A DNA stretch of 64,000 bases from Pseudobdellovibrionaceae bacterium (GCA_020635075.1 JACKAM010000003.1:434001-498000), one strand, 5' to 3'; shown: positions 1 to 8,758, numbered from the stretch's first letter. Numbers and translations are program-made. The notes: generated by a model from the letters alone, not told the origin.

Positions 1-422
1 CGCACTAGGTTGACGACCTCTGTTAGCAGAGGGAGCATTCCAACCCAATCGTTTCGAGCTCTCTTTTCCCGCCACGCCTGTTCACAGAGCATGAAGGCCC
101 GGGTTTTTGCTTCAACCAGGTCGGAACCTAATGCGTTAGCCTGATCCACCTCTCGGCGCATTTCGCGCAGATTTGCTGCCTGCCAGGACTTTCCGTCACC
201 TACACTGGTCTGCGCCTCGGCCAACCAATCTTGCAACCGGGGATCAGAAAGCATCTCATTGAGCAGAACTCTAAGCTCCGTAAGGGCCTCCGCCCTGGAC
301 TCACCCCCTCCGGCTGGCATCATTACCGCCTCATCCCAAGAGGCAATGTCGCCCAAATGCTGCAGGTTGCGGATCTTGCGAAAATGTTTTTCCAGACTCT
401 GATAACCATTATTTTTATTCAT
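1..422 (-). CDS. Carboxypeptidase Taq (M32 metallopeptidase), N-terminal part
   Basis: Only the first 140 or so codons are present; the gene runs off the left edge. Translation of the minus strand from the ATG at 422 gives a protein starting MNKNNGYQSLEKHFRKIRNL and continuing with LGDIASWDEAVMMPAGGGES. That is the typical N-terminal helical region of M32 zinc carboxypeptidases (W-D in a 'SWD..vmMP.gg...R' context). The HEXXH zinc site would lie beyond the window. These cytoplasmic enzymes trim C-terminal residues from peptides. Start at 422 is the first ATG after the upstream gene, 12 bases away, suggesting co-transcription with the SRAP gene. Family assignment rests on the N-terminal motif alone. 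Confidence 0.75.
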   Translation of the reverse strand, partial: MNKNNGYQSLEKHFRKIRNLQHLGDIASWDEAVMMPAGGGESRAEALTELRVLLNEMLSDPRLQDWLAEAQTSVGDGKSWQAANLREMRREVDQANALGSDLVEAKTRAFMLCEQAWREKRARNDWVGMLPLLTEVVNLV

Positions 423-434
423 GTTAATAACAAC

Positions 435-1097
435 TCACTTTCTTTTTTCCCAGCCAGGCCTCATAGGCCTATCCTCGCTCACGGCAAATTCCAACTGTTG
501 GGGATTGTCGATCAACAATTTCTGAAGAATCAATCCGTCGGCCTTGCCTGGCTTCAGCCACTCGTCCCACACCCCATCCGCTGGAAACACGGGTTGACGA
601 TCATGACCAATTCTCTCAACAAATTCACTGGGTTCATTAGTAACAACGGCAAAAGATTCAATGACCTCTCCGGTTTCAGGATGAACCCATTCATCAAAAA
701 TACCCGCGGCTGCTAAAACAGAACTCTCCTTCTCGTGGAATCGAACCATGTGGCCAGCCCATTTACCCTCGTAAATTGGCTCAACAAATTGATTCATGAG
801 CACCAGACAGCGGTTCTCGCGGAAAGCCAGACGAAAGGAAGCCTTTTCTAAAATGGAATCCAAGCGAGCATTGTAGGTGGCCCACTTGACCGTTTCGGTT
901 TTGGCCCAACGGGGAGTCAAATGAAAGCGCATGGCACGTACAACCCTTCTTCCCTCTTCCGCTACGATCACAGGAGCATAGCGAAAGGGAACCACCCGTT
1001 GGTCAAACAGAGCGTCAGGCAGGTCCACCGGAATGGAGACCTCAAAAATGGTCTCAACTTCATTGCGATCGGTCTTAAGCATGAATTGCGCACACAT
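435..1097 (-). CDS. SRAP-family protein (YedK/HMCES-like abasic-site DNA-crosslinking protein)
   Basis: The protein is 220 aa if started at the ATG at 1097, giving MCAQFM. SRAP proteins need Cys2 exposed after Met removal, so this start is preferred over an in-frame extension of 76 codons. The family's other landmarks follow: the YNAR box (Asn of the active site), GIFDEW carrying the conserved Glu-Trp with one extra residue, and IGHDRQPV containing the catalytic His. Known members form a thiazolidine crosslink with abasic sites in single-stranded DNA and so protect stalled forks. The gene is divergent from the PilZ gene and sits directly upstream of the M32 peptidase. The MCAQ in place of the usual MCGR is a mild deviation. 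Confidence 0.85.
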   Translation of the reverse strand: MCAQFMLKTDRNEVETIFEVSIPVDLPDALFDQRVVPFRYAPVIVAEEGRRVVRAMRFHLTPRWAKTETVKWATYNARLDSILEKASFRLAFRENRCLVLMNQFVEPIYEGKWAGHMVRFHEKESSVLAAAGIFDEWVHPETGEVIESFAVVTNEPSEFVERIGHDRQPVFPADGVWDEWLKPGKADGLILQKLLIDNPQQLEFAVSEDRPMRPGWEKRK

Positions 1098-1170
1098 CAA
1101 GCACTCCACGTGGGCAAAGCCACTGCCAGGGGAGAGTATTAGGAATTTCCAGGTCCAGCAACCTCCAATT

Positions 1171-1238
1171 GGTGCAAATGCCCCATCCTCACGTCTCACA
1201 CCGAGACAATAGGTTATTTTTTGCAAAACATTTGCACC
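1171..1238. promoter_or_regulatory. 10-bp inverted repeat in the SRAP/PilZ divergent promoter region
   Basis: GGTGCAAATG (1171-1180) and its exact reverse complement CATTTGCACC (1229-1238) flank 48 bases between the two divergent genes. The spacing, about five helical turns, and the placement fit a two-site operator. No regulator is identified. Confidence 0.3.
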
Positions 1239-1260
1239 ATTTGTTCCGATATTAGACTCG

Positions 1261-1884
1261 ATGACCCAGGTTTTAAGAAGATTTGTACCCAGAGCTCCGC
1301 GGTACGTTTTGCGTCCCACGGACAATCGATTTTTGCGGTTTGCCTATCAGGACGACCGAAAGCACACCTTTTCAACTCGCTTTTTGAACGTCTCGGAGAC
1401 TGGCCTGGCCTTTGTCGTAGACCGTGACTGTGTTCCCCATATTGGGGATTTCATCAAGGTCGAATTCCCAGTTCCAGGGCAGGAACAGGTTGCCTGGTTC
1501 GCGAGAGTGGTCAGGATTGAGGAGTATCGCCCTCCCAGAGCCTGGCAGAAGCGTCTGGACAAGGAAAATGATGAAGTCATGGTGGCGGTAAGATTTCACG
1601 ATCTACCCGATGGGCACCGTTCCACCATTAGAGATGGTCTCAATCACAAGTTCAATGAGGTCTTAAAGGAGAGACAGAAAGACAGTGTTTTCCAGCTACT
1701 GAGCTACATCACCGCTCACTTTTGGAAGGCTTGTCTTTACCTAGGTCTGGCCCTGGCCACATTTGGAATTCTCTATGCCTTTTCCAGGCCGACTCCCAAA
1801 TACGACAAAGACCGTGGTTCGCCATGGGGTCAAAGGTATCCTGAATTTAATTTCTTCTCTCCAAAGGATGACAATTCAAATTAA
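1261..1884 (+). CDS. PilZ-domain protein with C-terminal membrane segment
   Basis: The protein is 207 aa. An N-terminal RxxxR (RYVLR, about residues 14-18) is followed by an NxSxxG box (NVSETG, about 43-48), the two halves of the cyclic di-GMP binding site in PilZ domains. The beta-rich region continues to about residue 120. A hydrophobic stretch near residues 155-173 (LYLGLALATFGILYAF) would anchor the protein, with a short polar tail. It is probably a c-di-GMP effector at the inner membrane; its output is unknown. The ATG at 1261 lacks a clear ribosome binding site. The gene ends just one base before the aat gene stop on the opposite strand (convergent). Confidence 0.7.
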   Translation: MTQVLRRFVPRAPRYVLRPTDNRFLRFAYQDDRKHTFSTRFLNVSETGLAFVVDRDCVPHIGDFIKVEFPVPGQEQVAWFARVVRIEEYRPPRAWQKRLDKENDEVMVAVRFHDLPDGHRSTIRDGLNHKFNEVLKERQKDSVFQLLSYITAHFWKACLYLGLALATFGILYAFSRPTPKYDKDRGSPWGQRYPEFNFFSPKDDNSN

Positions 1885-2580
1885 TTATTTCTCAGAGCCG
1901 AACGAGATAGGTGCGGCGAAGCGCTTGGCCTGATCCAGTCGTTCGAGGTAGGCCTTGCGATTGATTTCCACCCCGCCCATGGATTTCATGTGAGGAGTGA
2001 GCATTTGAATATCCAACCAAGTCAGTCCAGCCCCTCGCAGTTTCTCAACCAGAGCTAACACACACAGCTTGGAAGCATTGGCTTCGGAATAAAACATACT
2101 TTCAGCACTGAACACACCGGCCACATAGACTCCGTAAAGGCCACCTACAAGCTGATTTCCATCCCAACACTCGACACTATGGGCATATCCTAAGTGGTGA
2201 AACTGAGAGTAGGCGGACTTCATACGCGGGGTGATCCATGTGCCTGTTTGGTCCGGCCTCTTCGCCAGGGAACATTGAACCATAACCTCATCAAAGGCAG
2301 TGTCGAAAGTGATTCGCCAAGTATTTTTCCGTTTAAACTTCTCCAGACTCCGTGCCACGTGAAACTTGGAGAAGTCAAGAATGCCCCGACGACTGGGGCA
2401 AAACCATAGAACTGGATCGTATTCATTGTGGGGCCAGGGGAAAATGCCAAAACTGTAGGCTTCAAAAAGAAGATCCGCATCGACCTCATCACTGATGGCA
2501 ACCACCCCTTCAGCCAGGGCGTGCCGCGGGTCCATAAAGAACTCACGCCTTTCCTTATAGAGCTTCAACTTTTGCGACAC
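1885..2580 (-). CDS. aat: Leucyl/phenylalanyl-tRNA--protein transferase
   Basis: This enzyme transfers Leu or Phe from aminoacyl-tRNA to N-terminal Arg/Lys of proteins, marking them for ClpAP (N-degron pathway). The family signature is clear: FGIFPWP, W-F-P-type box (LWFCPSRRGIL), CDGxQLVGGLYGV-like centre (WDGNQLVGGLYGVY), ESMFY..ANASK, and the DIQM..PHMKSMGG segment. The length of 231 aa matches the family. The start is uncertain: GTG at 2580 overlaps the end of recQ by 16 bases, while an ATG at 2535 gives a more usual N-terminus (MDPRHALAEG) but has a poorly spaced ribosome site. The overlap implies one transcript with recQ. Confidence 0.9.
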   Translation of the reverse strand: MSQKLKLYKERREFFMDPRHALAEGVVAISDEVDADLLFEAYSFGIFPWPHNEYDPVLWFCPSRRGILDFSKFHVARSLEKFKRKNTWRITFDTAFDEVMVQCSLAKRPDQTGTWITPRMKSAYSQFHHLGYAHSVECWDGNQLVGGLYGVYVAGVFSAESMFYSEANASKLCVLALVEKLRGAGLTWLDIQMLTPHMKSMGGVEINRKAYLERLDQAKRFAAPISFGSEK

Positions 2581-4010
2581 TTGTCACACCTCCCACAAGG
2601 TAGACAGTCCATCACACCAAAATGGTTGTATATGGTCGTCAATCGACACCCCTCTCCCTGGGCAAACTGCAAAATATTGAGCAAACCCATCTGTAGGGAT
2701 CGAAGTCGTTTTTCATAGAGAGCCTGATCCAACATTTCCTCAGGGATTTCTCCCACAATCTGGTAGTTCCTCAAACTGCGGTGCTCCCATTCCAAAACGC
2801 CCCAGCGTTCCAGCAAATTGAGAGTGGTCTCAACTCGGAAGTCACGGCTGTTGTAGAAGTTCATTTTACCACGAAGATAGTCCACACCATCAGCAGTTAC
2901 TTCATCCCGGCGCGTTCTTAACAGTGAATGCACCGCCTGGATGAAACCCGGATCCGGAGTGGTCCACTTGATGAAATCGCTTTGGATCGATACATCGTCC
3001 TGATCAAAGAGCAAATGGGCTTCAGCAGGCTGACCATCTCTTCCGGCTCGGCCAATTTCCTGGTAATAAGCCTCAAGGGAGCCCGGCAATTCGCCGTGAA
3101 TAATCAGGCGAATATCGGGCTTATCCACACCCAAGCCAAATGCGGGAGTGGCAAGCATGAGCCCCTCTCTGGCCCGCAAAAATGCTTCCTGGTTTTTCTT
3201 ACGGGGACCATCGGGTAGCTGACCATGGTATTTGCGAAAGGGGATGTTGAGCTGACTCAGTTCCCGGCCAAAGTTCTCAAGTGTCGAGATCAGGGAGAAA
3301 TAGACAACGCAGGGACCGGGTACATGGTGGATAAGGCCTATGGTGGAGCGCACCTTGTCCTCCAGACCAAAGACGTCATGGACGTAAACAGACAGGTTGT
3401 CTCTCTCGATACCTCTCACCCATTTGGCTGTTCCCTCGGGCAGATGGAGCTGATTCAAAATATCTTCCCGAACAGCGGGGGTCGCCGTTGCTGTCACCGC
3501 TAAGGTGGGCGGGTCACCCAAGTCTCGACGTATTTCACCCAGGCGGGAGTAATCCGGGCGAAAGTCATTTCCCCACTGCGAAATACAATGGGCTTCATCC
3601 ACAGCCATCAGCGAAACGGTGTTCTTCTTAAGAGCTTTTACAAACTCAGGCTTGCGAAACCTTTCTGGAGTCACATAGAGAAGACGAATCTTCCCGTCTG
3701 CTAAATCACGATAGGCCCGTTCTCTCTCATCTCGATGCAGAGAGGAGTTAATAAATGAGGCGGAGACCCCCTTACCCCTCAATGCGTCTACCTGATCTTT
3801 CATCAGGGCGATCAGTGGCGAAAACACCAGAGTCACCCCGGGAAGCAGCTGACTGGGTAGTTGGAAACAAAGGCTCTTGCCTCCCCCGGTCGGCATGACC
3901 AACAGACCGGATTTTCCGGCGAGAAGGTGGGTGATGACCTCTTCCTGCCCCGGGCGAAAGCCGCTGAGGCCAAAAATGCGCTCAAGAGCGCCCGATAATG
4001 GCTCCTCCAT
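2565..4010 (-). CDS. RecQ-family ATP-dependent DNA helicase (short form)
   Basis: This 481-aa SF2 helicase has Walker A TGGGKS (residues 41-46), DEAH (about 135), the RecQ aromatic-rich loop (ISQWGNDFRPDYSRL) and motif VI GRAGRDGQ (about 325). It ends within the zinc-binding region (CLPCGRCDKCRKS at the C-terminus) and has no winged-helix RQC remainder or HRDC domain, so it is much shorter than E. coli RecQ (about 610 aa). It is likely a 3'-5' helicase in recombination or repair; the short form may differ in substrate choice. It lies upstream of, and overlaps, aat. Confidence 0.88.
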   Translation of the reverse strand: MEEPLSGALERIFGLSGFRPGQEEVITHLLAGKSGLLVMPTGGGKSLCFQLPSQLLPGVTLVFSPLIALMKDQVDALRGKGVSASFINSSLHRDERERAYRDLADGKIRLLYVTPERFRKPEFVKALKKNTVSLMAVDEAHCISQWGNDFRPDYSRLGEIRRDLGDPPTLAVTATATPAVREDILNQLHLPEGTAKWVRGIERDNLSVYVHDVFGLEDKVRSTIGLIHHVPGPCVVYFSLISTLENFGRELSQLNIPFRKYHGQLPDGPRKKNQEAFLRAREGLMLATPAFGLGVDKPDIRLIIHGELPGSLEAYYQEIGRAGRDGQPAEAHLLFDQDDVSIQSDFIKWTTPDPGFIQAVHSLLRTRRDEVTADGVDYLRGKMNFYNSRDFRVETTLNLLERWGVLEWEHRSLRNYQIVGEIPEEMLDQALYEKRLRSLQMGLLNILQFAQGEGCRLTTIYNHFGVMDCLPCGRCDKCRKS

Positions 4011-4318
4011 CAGCCGAAGCTCCCCTCACCGGAAATCCAAAAAACAACGTTTTCCCATTTGTTTTCAGCCATTTAACCTTCCAATCAAGAACCCGCCCTT
4101 AGCTCTATTTTTTGCCGCCCCATTGAGATCTCTTTTTGCACTTTGGGAATCTTCGTGTTAAGCCTGTGCGCCACTTGATTTTATTAATATTAACAGAGCT
4201 TTACTGCAATTCAAAGCGGATGGTCAGGCCCCAAGGCCAGGGCCGCACAGCCCCTAAGTGAGCCGCCGCAACAGTACTCCATCCTTGGATGAGGAAATAA
4301 AAGAGAGGTTAAGAAGAC
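4011..4318. other. Intergenic region between divergent recQ and fusA
   Basis: These 308 bases contain no credible ORF. An AT-rich stretch at about 4174-4194 is the best candidate for the fusA promoter core but has no consensus -35. Downstream (4216-4290) the presumed fusA leader is GC-rich and can pair with itself (GGCC/GGCC repeats). The fusA ribosome site is in the purine-rich run before 4319. Confidence 0.4.
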
Positions 4319-6427
4319 ATGTCGAAAGAGTGGAATCTTCAAAAGGTTCGTAATATCGGGATCTCGGCTCATATTGACTCGGGTAAAACCACACTGACAG
4401 AGCGGGTCCTGTTTTACACTGGACGAATTCACGCCATCCATGACGTGCGTGGAAAAGATGGTGTCGGCGCCAAGATGGACTCCATGGAGCTGGAAAAAGA
4501 GCGTGGAATCACCATTCAATCAGCGGCCACCAACGTCCATTGGGGCGAAACAGAGATCAACATCATTGATACTCCCGGCCACGTGGATTTCACCATCGAG
4601 GTGGAGCGCGCCCTTCGCGTGCTGGACGGAGCTGTTCTGGTTCTTTGTGGTGTGGCAGGTGTTCAGTCTCAGTCTTTGACTGTTGACCGCCAAATGAAGC
4701 GATACAACGTTCCTCGCCTCGCATTCATCAACAAGCTCGACCGCGCTGGAGCCAACCCTTACCGTGTGACCGATATGCTTCGTGAGAAGCTGCGCCACAA
4801 CGCCGTAATGATGCAGATTCCAATCGGCTCTGAGGACAATTTCCAGGGTATTGTCGATCTGATCACCATGAAGGCCTACTTTTTCCACGGCGACAATGGT
4901 GAGCAAATTGAGGAGACTGACATCCCGGCTGACTTGGCGGACAAAGCTCAACAGTACCGGCACGAGTTGATTGCCAAAGCTGCAGATTTTGATGATGTGG
5001 TGGGGGAGAAATTCTTGATGGAAGAAGAACCCACCAATGATGAGATCATGGCGGCAATTCGTAAGGGATGTATCTCTCTTGAACTGACTCCCGTATTTAT
5101 GGGTTCTGCCTACAAAAATAAGGGCGTACAAAAGCTCTTGGACGCTGTCGCCTACTATCTGCCTAATCCTACGGAGATTGAAAACAAGGCTCTCGACCAA
5201 AGCAACAACGAAGCTGAAGTGATTATGGATACTAATCCAGAAAAGCCCCTCGTTGCCCTGGCCTTCAAACTAGAAGACGGTCGTTTTGGTCAGCTGACCT
5301 ATATGAGACTTTATCAGGGAACCATGAAGAAGGGTGACTTCATCACCAATATTGCCAATGGCAAGAAGGTGAAGATTCCTCGTCTGGTGCGCATGCACTC
5401 TGACGATATGCAGGATATCGAGGTGGCCTACGCCGGTGACATCGTTGCCCTATTTGGTATTGACTGCGCCTCTGGTGACACGTTCACTGACGGTACTGTC
5501 GAATACACCATGACTTCCATGTTTGTTCCTGATGCGGTGATTTCTCTAGCTGTTGCTCCTAAGGATAAGACGGCTGCGGCCAACTTCTCTAAGGCTCTAT
5601 CCAAGTTCCGTAAAGAGGACCCAACCTTCCGCGTTCATCGTGACGAAGAGTCAAATGAAACCATCATTAGCGGCATGGGCGAACTTCACCTTGAGGTTTA
5701 CATTGAACGCATGAAGCGTGAGTTTAAAGTTGATGTCATTGCTGGTGCTCCTCAGGTCGCCTACCGCGAGACCATCGCTGCTGAAGGCCCCTTTGATTAC
5801 ACTCACAAGAAGCAGACTGGTGGTTCTGGTCAGTTCGCAAAGACAGTTGGCGTGATGAAGCCTTTGCCTTCAGATTCCGAAGTCACCTACAAGTTTGTCG
5901 ACAATATCGTTGGTGGACGCATTCCCAAGGAATTCATCCCTGCAGTGGACAAAGGCTTCCAGGAGGCCGTGCAAAAGGGAACTCTTATTGGCTTCCCGAT
6001 CGTGGGCGTTGAAATGCATCTGAATGACGGCGCCTACCATGATGTGGACTCAAGCGAAATGGCTTTCCGCATCTGCGCCATTCAGGCTTTCCGTCAGGCT
6101 TATGAGAAAGCCAGTCCCACAGCCCTTGAGCCTCTGATGAAGCTGGAAGTTTCCGCTCCTGAGGAATTCCAGGGAAGCGTGATGGGCCAAGTGAATCAAC
6201 GCCGTGGCATGATCAGTGGTACACGTACGGAAGAGGGATTTGTGACGGTTGAAGCCGAAGTTCCTCTGTCGGAAATGTTTGGCTACTCCACAGATCTGCG
6301 CTCCGCAACTCAAGGCAAGGGCGAATTCACCATGGAATTTTCTCGCTATGCTCCTGTTCCACGGCAGTTCCAGGAAGAACTGGTCAAAAAGTATCAGGAG
6401 AAATTGGCGGCGGAAGCCAAAAAGTAA
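4319..6427 (+). CDS. fusA: Elongation factor G, EF-G1 (mitochondrial/spirochaete-type) form
   Basis: This 702-aa translational GTPase catalyses ribosomal translocation. G1 is AHIDSGKTTLTER (about 17-29), switch I RGITIQSAAT, G3 DTPGHVDF and G4 NKLD. The segment VRGKDGVGAKMDSMELEKER and later RQMKRYNVPRLAFINKLDR, ASGDTFTD and FGQLTY resemble mitochondrial EF-G1 (GFM1) more than E. coli EF-G, where the corresponding residues differ. It has its own promoter region and a strong terminator and is not next to rpsL/rpsG/tuf. This fits the spdEFG1 type known from spirochaetes, planctomycetes and some delta-proteobacteria, which is usually paired with a second EF-G for recycling. The subtype assignment is by eye. 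Confidence 0.95.
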   Translation: MSKEWNLQKVRNIGISAHIDSGKTTLTERVLFYTGRIHAIHDVRGKDGVGAKMDSMELEKERGITIQSAATNVHWGETEINIIDTPGHVDFTIEVERALRVLDGAVLVLCGVAGVQSQSLTVDRQMKRYNVPRLAFINKLDRAGANPYRVTDMLREKLRHNAVMMQIPIGSEDNFQGIVDLITMKAYFFHGDNGEQIEETDIPADLADKAQQYRHELIAKAADFDDVVGEKFLMEEEPTNDEIMAAIRKGCISLELTPVFMGSAYKNKGVQKLLDAVAYYLPNPTEIENKALDQSNNEAEVIMDTNPEKPLVALAFKLEDGRFGQLTYMRLYQGTMKKGDFITNIANGKKVKIPRLVRMHSDDMQDIEVAYAGDIVALFGIDCASGDTFTDGTVEYTMTSMFVPDAVISLAVAPKDKTAAANFSKALSKFRKEDPTFRVHRDEESNETIISGMGELHLEVYIERMKREFKVDVIAGAPQVAYRETIAAEGPFDYTHKKQTGGSGQFAKTVGVMKPLPSDSEVTYKFVDNIVGGRIPKEFIPAVDKGFQEAVQKGTLIGFPIVGVEMHLNDGAYHDVDSSEMAFRICAIQAFRQAYEKASPTALEPLMKLEVSAPEEFQGSVMGQVNQRRGMISGTRTEEGFVTVEAEVPLSEMFGYSTDLRSATQGKGEFTMEFSRYAPVPRQFQEELVKKYQEKLAAEAKK

Positions 6428-6445
6428 TAAAAGAAAATTGGACTT

Positions 6446-6480
6446 AACTTGGGCTCCTAAAGGGAGCCCAAGTTGTTTTT
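6446..6480 (+). terminator. Rho-independent terminator after fusA
   Basis: A perfect 12-bp stem (AACTTGGGCTCC, 6446-6457, with 6463-6474) and a 5-base loop precede a T-rich run. It separates fusA from dcd. Confidence 0.92.
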
Positions 6481-6507
6481 GGGGTATCAAAAACGAGGGG
6501 GTATTAA

Positions 6508-7050
6508 GTGATTCTCAGCGATAAAACTCTTAAGACCATGATTGATAACAACGAGCTTGTCGTGGAGCCCTTAGTTAAGGAATCCATTCAACCGGCCTCT
6601 ATTGACTGTCGATTGGGGACTCACTTCCTAGTTGTGGAGGACCGGGATATGCAAACCATCGAGTTGGATAGCGAAATCAAATATCGTGAATACAATGGAA
6701 ACTCGATCACCATTCCTCCCCACTCCTTTTTGCTCGCCACCACCATGGAGTACGTTAAGCTTCCCGACGATTTGACGGCTTTTGTTGAAGGGCGCAGTTC
6801 CATTGGCCGGATGGGACTCTTTATCCAAAATGCTGGATGGGTCGATCCTGGTTTTGAAGGGCAGATCACTTTGGAGCTTTATAACGCCAACTCCCTACCA
6901 ATTCGTCTGGAAGCCGGACGACGGGTCTGTCAGTTGGTTTTTTGCCGCATGGACCAGGCGGCCCTCAGCCCCTACCGGGGAAAATACCAGGGACAAAAGA
7001 ACGCCACCGGCAGCCGTGTGTTCAAAGACAGCGAGGTGGGTCAGGCCTAA
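6508..7050 (+). CDS. dcd: dCTP deaminase
   Basis: This 180-aa enzyme deaminates dCTP to dUTP, feeding dTMP synthesis. The trimeric dUTPase-fold signature is complete: GRSSIGRMGL (about 95-104), NAGWVDPGFEG and QITLEL, in which the Glu is the catalytic base of Dcd. The C-terminal YRGKYQGQ segment closes the active site. The start is GTG at 6508, preceded by GAGGGG about eight bases upstream. Whether it is monofunctional or also hydrolyses dUTP cannot be read from the sequence by eye. Confidence 0.92.
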   Translation: MILSDKTLKTMIDNNELVVEPLVKESIQPASIDCRLGTHFLVVEDRDMQTIELDSEIKYREYNGNSITIPPHSFLLATTMEYVKLPDDLTAFVEGRSSIGRMGLFIQNAGWVDPGFEGQITLELYNANSLPIRLEAGRRVCQLVFCRMDQAALSPYRGKYQGQKNATGSRVFKDSEVGQA

Positions 7051-7231
7051 TGTGCCTCCTGCGCAAGTCGCAAAAAATACAAGTAATTACGGTAGGTTAA
7101 GTTGTAGTTAAAAATCGTCAAATGCAAATGGCGAGGGGCTCAAGGACTCCCCACTAGCGTCAGAAGTGTGCTATAATGAATGGGCTAAGAGGGTTCTCTG
7201 AACCTAATGAAAGGACAGGCTTAGGCCACTA

Positions 7232-7339
7232 ATGGACGACGACCAATCTGGGACGATTCCCGAATCCCGCTATAGCCAACCACCAGCACTTCCAGTGAAT
7301 GAAAGCAAACAATCGGAGATTGAGGCTGTAAAACAATGA
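7232..7339 (+). CDS. Possible 35-aa leader peptide upstream of the CNNM gene
   Basis: An ORF of 35 codons starts at ATG 7232 and stops at 7337-7339, overlapping the next gene's ATG in an ATGA arrangement. Its product is polar and has no recognisable motif. The ribosome site is weak (AGGACAGG is 13 or more bases away). It could be a real coupled peptide or just the leader of the downstream gene. Confidence 0.25.
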   Translation: MDDDQSGTIPESRYSQPPALPVNESKQSEIEAVKQ

Positions 7340-8394
7340 CCTTGTTGGTTTTATATTTTGCCCTGGCGGTTATTGTTTCTTTTGTTTGCTCACTGATGGA
7401 AGCGGTGATTTTGTCAGTGTCCCCTGCTTACATCATGTTACATGCACAGAAGGGACGCCGAAGTGGTAAAATTCTCCAGGAGCTAAAAGCACATATTGAC
7501 CGACCCTTAGCGGCAATTCTGACTATCAACACTGTAGCAAACACGGTTGGGGCTGCAGGAGTCGGCGCCCAGGTTCACACCCTGTATGGCAATGAGTATT
7601 TGGCCGCGGCCTCGGCTCTTTTAACCCTCGTCATTCTTATTTTCTCTGAGATCATTCCAAAGACTATGGGCACCAACTACTGGAAATCCCTGGCCCCGCT
7701 GTGCGCCTACGTAATTCGCGCTTTGATCTTTGTAGCCTACCCATTTGTGTTGTTTTCTGAAGCCCTATATGGCCTCTTGTCACGTGGAAACTCGGATCGA
7801 ATGACCCGCGAAGAGATGATCATGACTGCGGAAATGAGTGCCAATGAGGGGACCTTGCGACCTAAAGAGAGCCTTATTATTCGCAATCTGCTCATGCTTG
7901 ATAAAATCAAGGTATCCGATATTATGACTCCCCGATCAGTTATTTTGGCCTTTGAGGACGAGTTAACTGTTGGTCAGGTGATGGATAACCATCGACCGAT
8001 TCGCTTTTCTCGAATCCCCGTTTACGTGGACGATCTCGACAACGTGATTGGCATGGTTCATCGCTATAAACTGATGGATGCTTTTTCCCGAGATCAGGAT
8101 GAAATGCCGATTAAAAAACTGGCCAAACCTCTTCATGCTATTCCCGAGGAGATTTCAGTGGCGGCAGCCCTGGATCGATTTATTAAACGCAAAGAACACG
8201 TATTCCTGGTCGTCGACGACTACGGATCAACGACGGGATTGGTGAGCCTTGAGGATGCGGTTGAGACCCTTCTTGGTGTCGAAATTGTAGATGAGTTTGA
8301 TTCTGTGGCCGACATGAGGCAATACGCTCGTGAACTTTGGCGTGAACGAAAGCAAACCAATTGGGCTACCGCCAAGCGGGAGCCAGTGAAGTGA
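7336..8394 (+). CDS. CNNM/DUF21 transmembrane protein with two CBS domains (CorC/HlyC family)
   Basis: The 352-aa protein has an N-terminal DUF21 (CNNM) domain, residues 1-180, with four hydrophobic segments and the family's NTVANT and SEIIPKTMG motifs. A CBS pair follows (about residues 195-320: VSDIMTPRSVIL, and the second ending VVDDYGSTTGLVSLEDAVETLLG). The C-terminal CorC_HlyC transporter-associated domain is missing. Family members act in Mg2+ (or Na+/Mg2+) transport or its control at the inner membrane. It is translationally coupled to cutA through a GTGA overlap. Confidence 0.88.
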   Translation: MTLLVLYFALAVIVSFVCSLMEAVILSVSPAYIMLHAQKGRRSGKILQELKAHIDRPLAAILTINTVANTVGAAGVGAQVHTLYGNEYLAAASALLTLVILIFSEIIPKTMGTNYWKSLAPLCAYVIRALIFVAYPFVLFSEALYGLLSRGNSDRMTREEMIMTAEMSANEGTLRPKESLIIRNLLMLDKIKVSDIMTPRSVILAFEDELTVGQVMDNHRPIRFSRIPVYVDDLDNVIGMVHRYKLMDAFSRDQDEMPIKKLAKPLHAIPEEISVAAALDRFIKRKEHVFLVVDDYGSTTGLVSLEDAVETLLGVEIVDEFDSVADMRQYARELWRERKQTNWATAKREPVK

Positions 8395-8714
8395 CCGATT
8401 CTGTGTTTGTCTACGTCACTACACCAAATGAGGACATGGCCCGCAAGATCGGCCGGACAGCGGTAGATAGAAAACAGGCTGCCTGTGCGAATATCTTTCC
8501 TCAGATGGAATCCATTTATAGTTGGAAAGGACAAATCTGTGAGGAAAAAGAATCCGTCCTAATTCTTAAGACCTGCAAAGAATTGGTCACGCCGTTAAAG
8601 GAAACAGTCCTGGCTCTACACGAATATGAGTGTCCGTGCCTTGTGGTCTTGCCAATTGAAGACGGACACGAAGCCTTCCTCCAGTGGATAAAAGCGCAGA
8701 CTGTTCGCGCTTAG
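8391..8714 (+). CDS. cutA: CutA1 divalent-ion tolerance protein
   Basis: This protein of 107 aa if started at the GTG at 8391 matches the small trimeric CutA family: VYVTTPNEDMARKIGR at the N-terminus, AACANIFPQMESIYSWKGQ in the middle and HEYECPCLVVLPI near the end. An in-frame ATG at 8361 lies inside the preceding gene and would add 10 unrelated residues. The GTG overlaps the upstream stop (GTGA), implying coupling with the CNNM protein, a pairing in keeping with metal homeostasis. The biochemical role of CutA is still debated. Confidence 0.9.
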   Translation: MTDSVFVYVTTPNEDMARKIGRTAVDRKQAACANIFPQMESIYSWKGQICEEKESVLILKTCKELVTPLKETVLALHEYECPCLVVLPIEDGHEAFLQWIKAQTVRA

Positions 8715-8720
8715 TTAAGC

Positions 8721-8758
8721 GCGAACCCCGCCCAGCCTTCTCTTCTGGGCCGGGTTCA
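8721..8758 (+). terminator. GC-rich hairpin downstream of cutA
   Basis: GAACCCCGCCCAG (8723-8735) pairs with CTGGGCCGGGTTC (8745-8757) with one mismatch. It is followed only by a weak T-tract. A smaller palindrome (CGCGCTTA/TTAAGCGCG, about 8707-8723) covers the cutA stop. Likely a transcription end. Confidence 0.6.

Noticed and set aside
4520..5200. 226-codon minus-strand frame inside fusA
   Set aside because: Shadow of fusA codon bias; the plus-strand EF-G is unambiguous.
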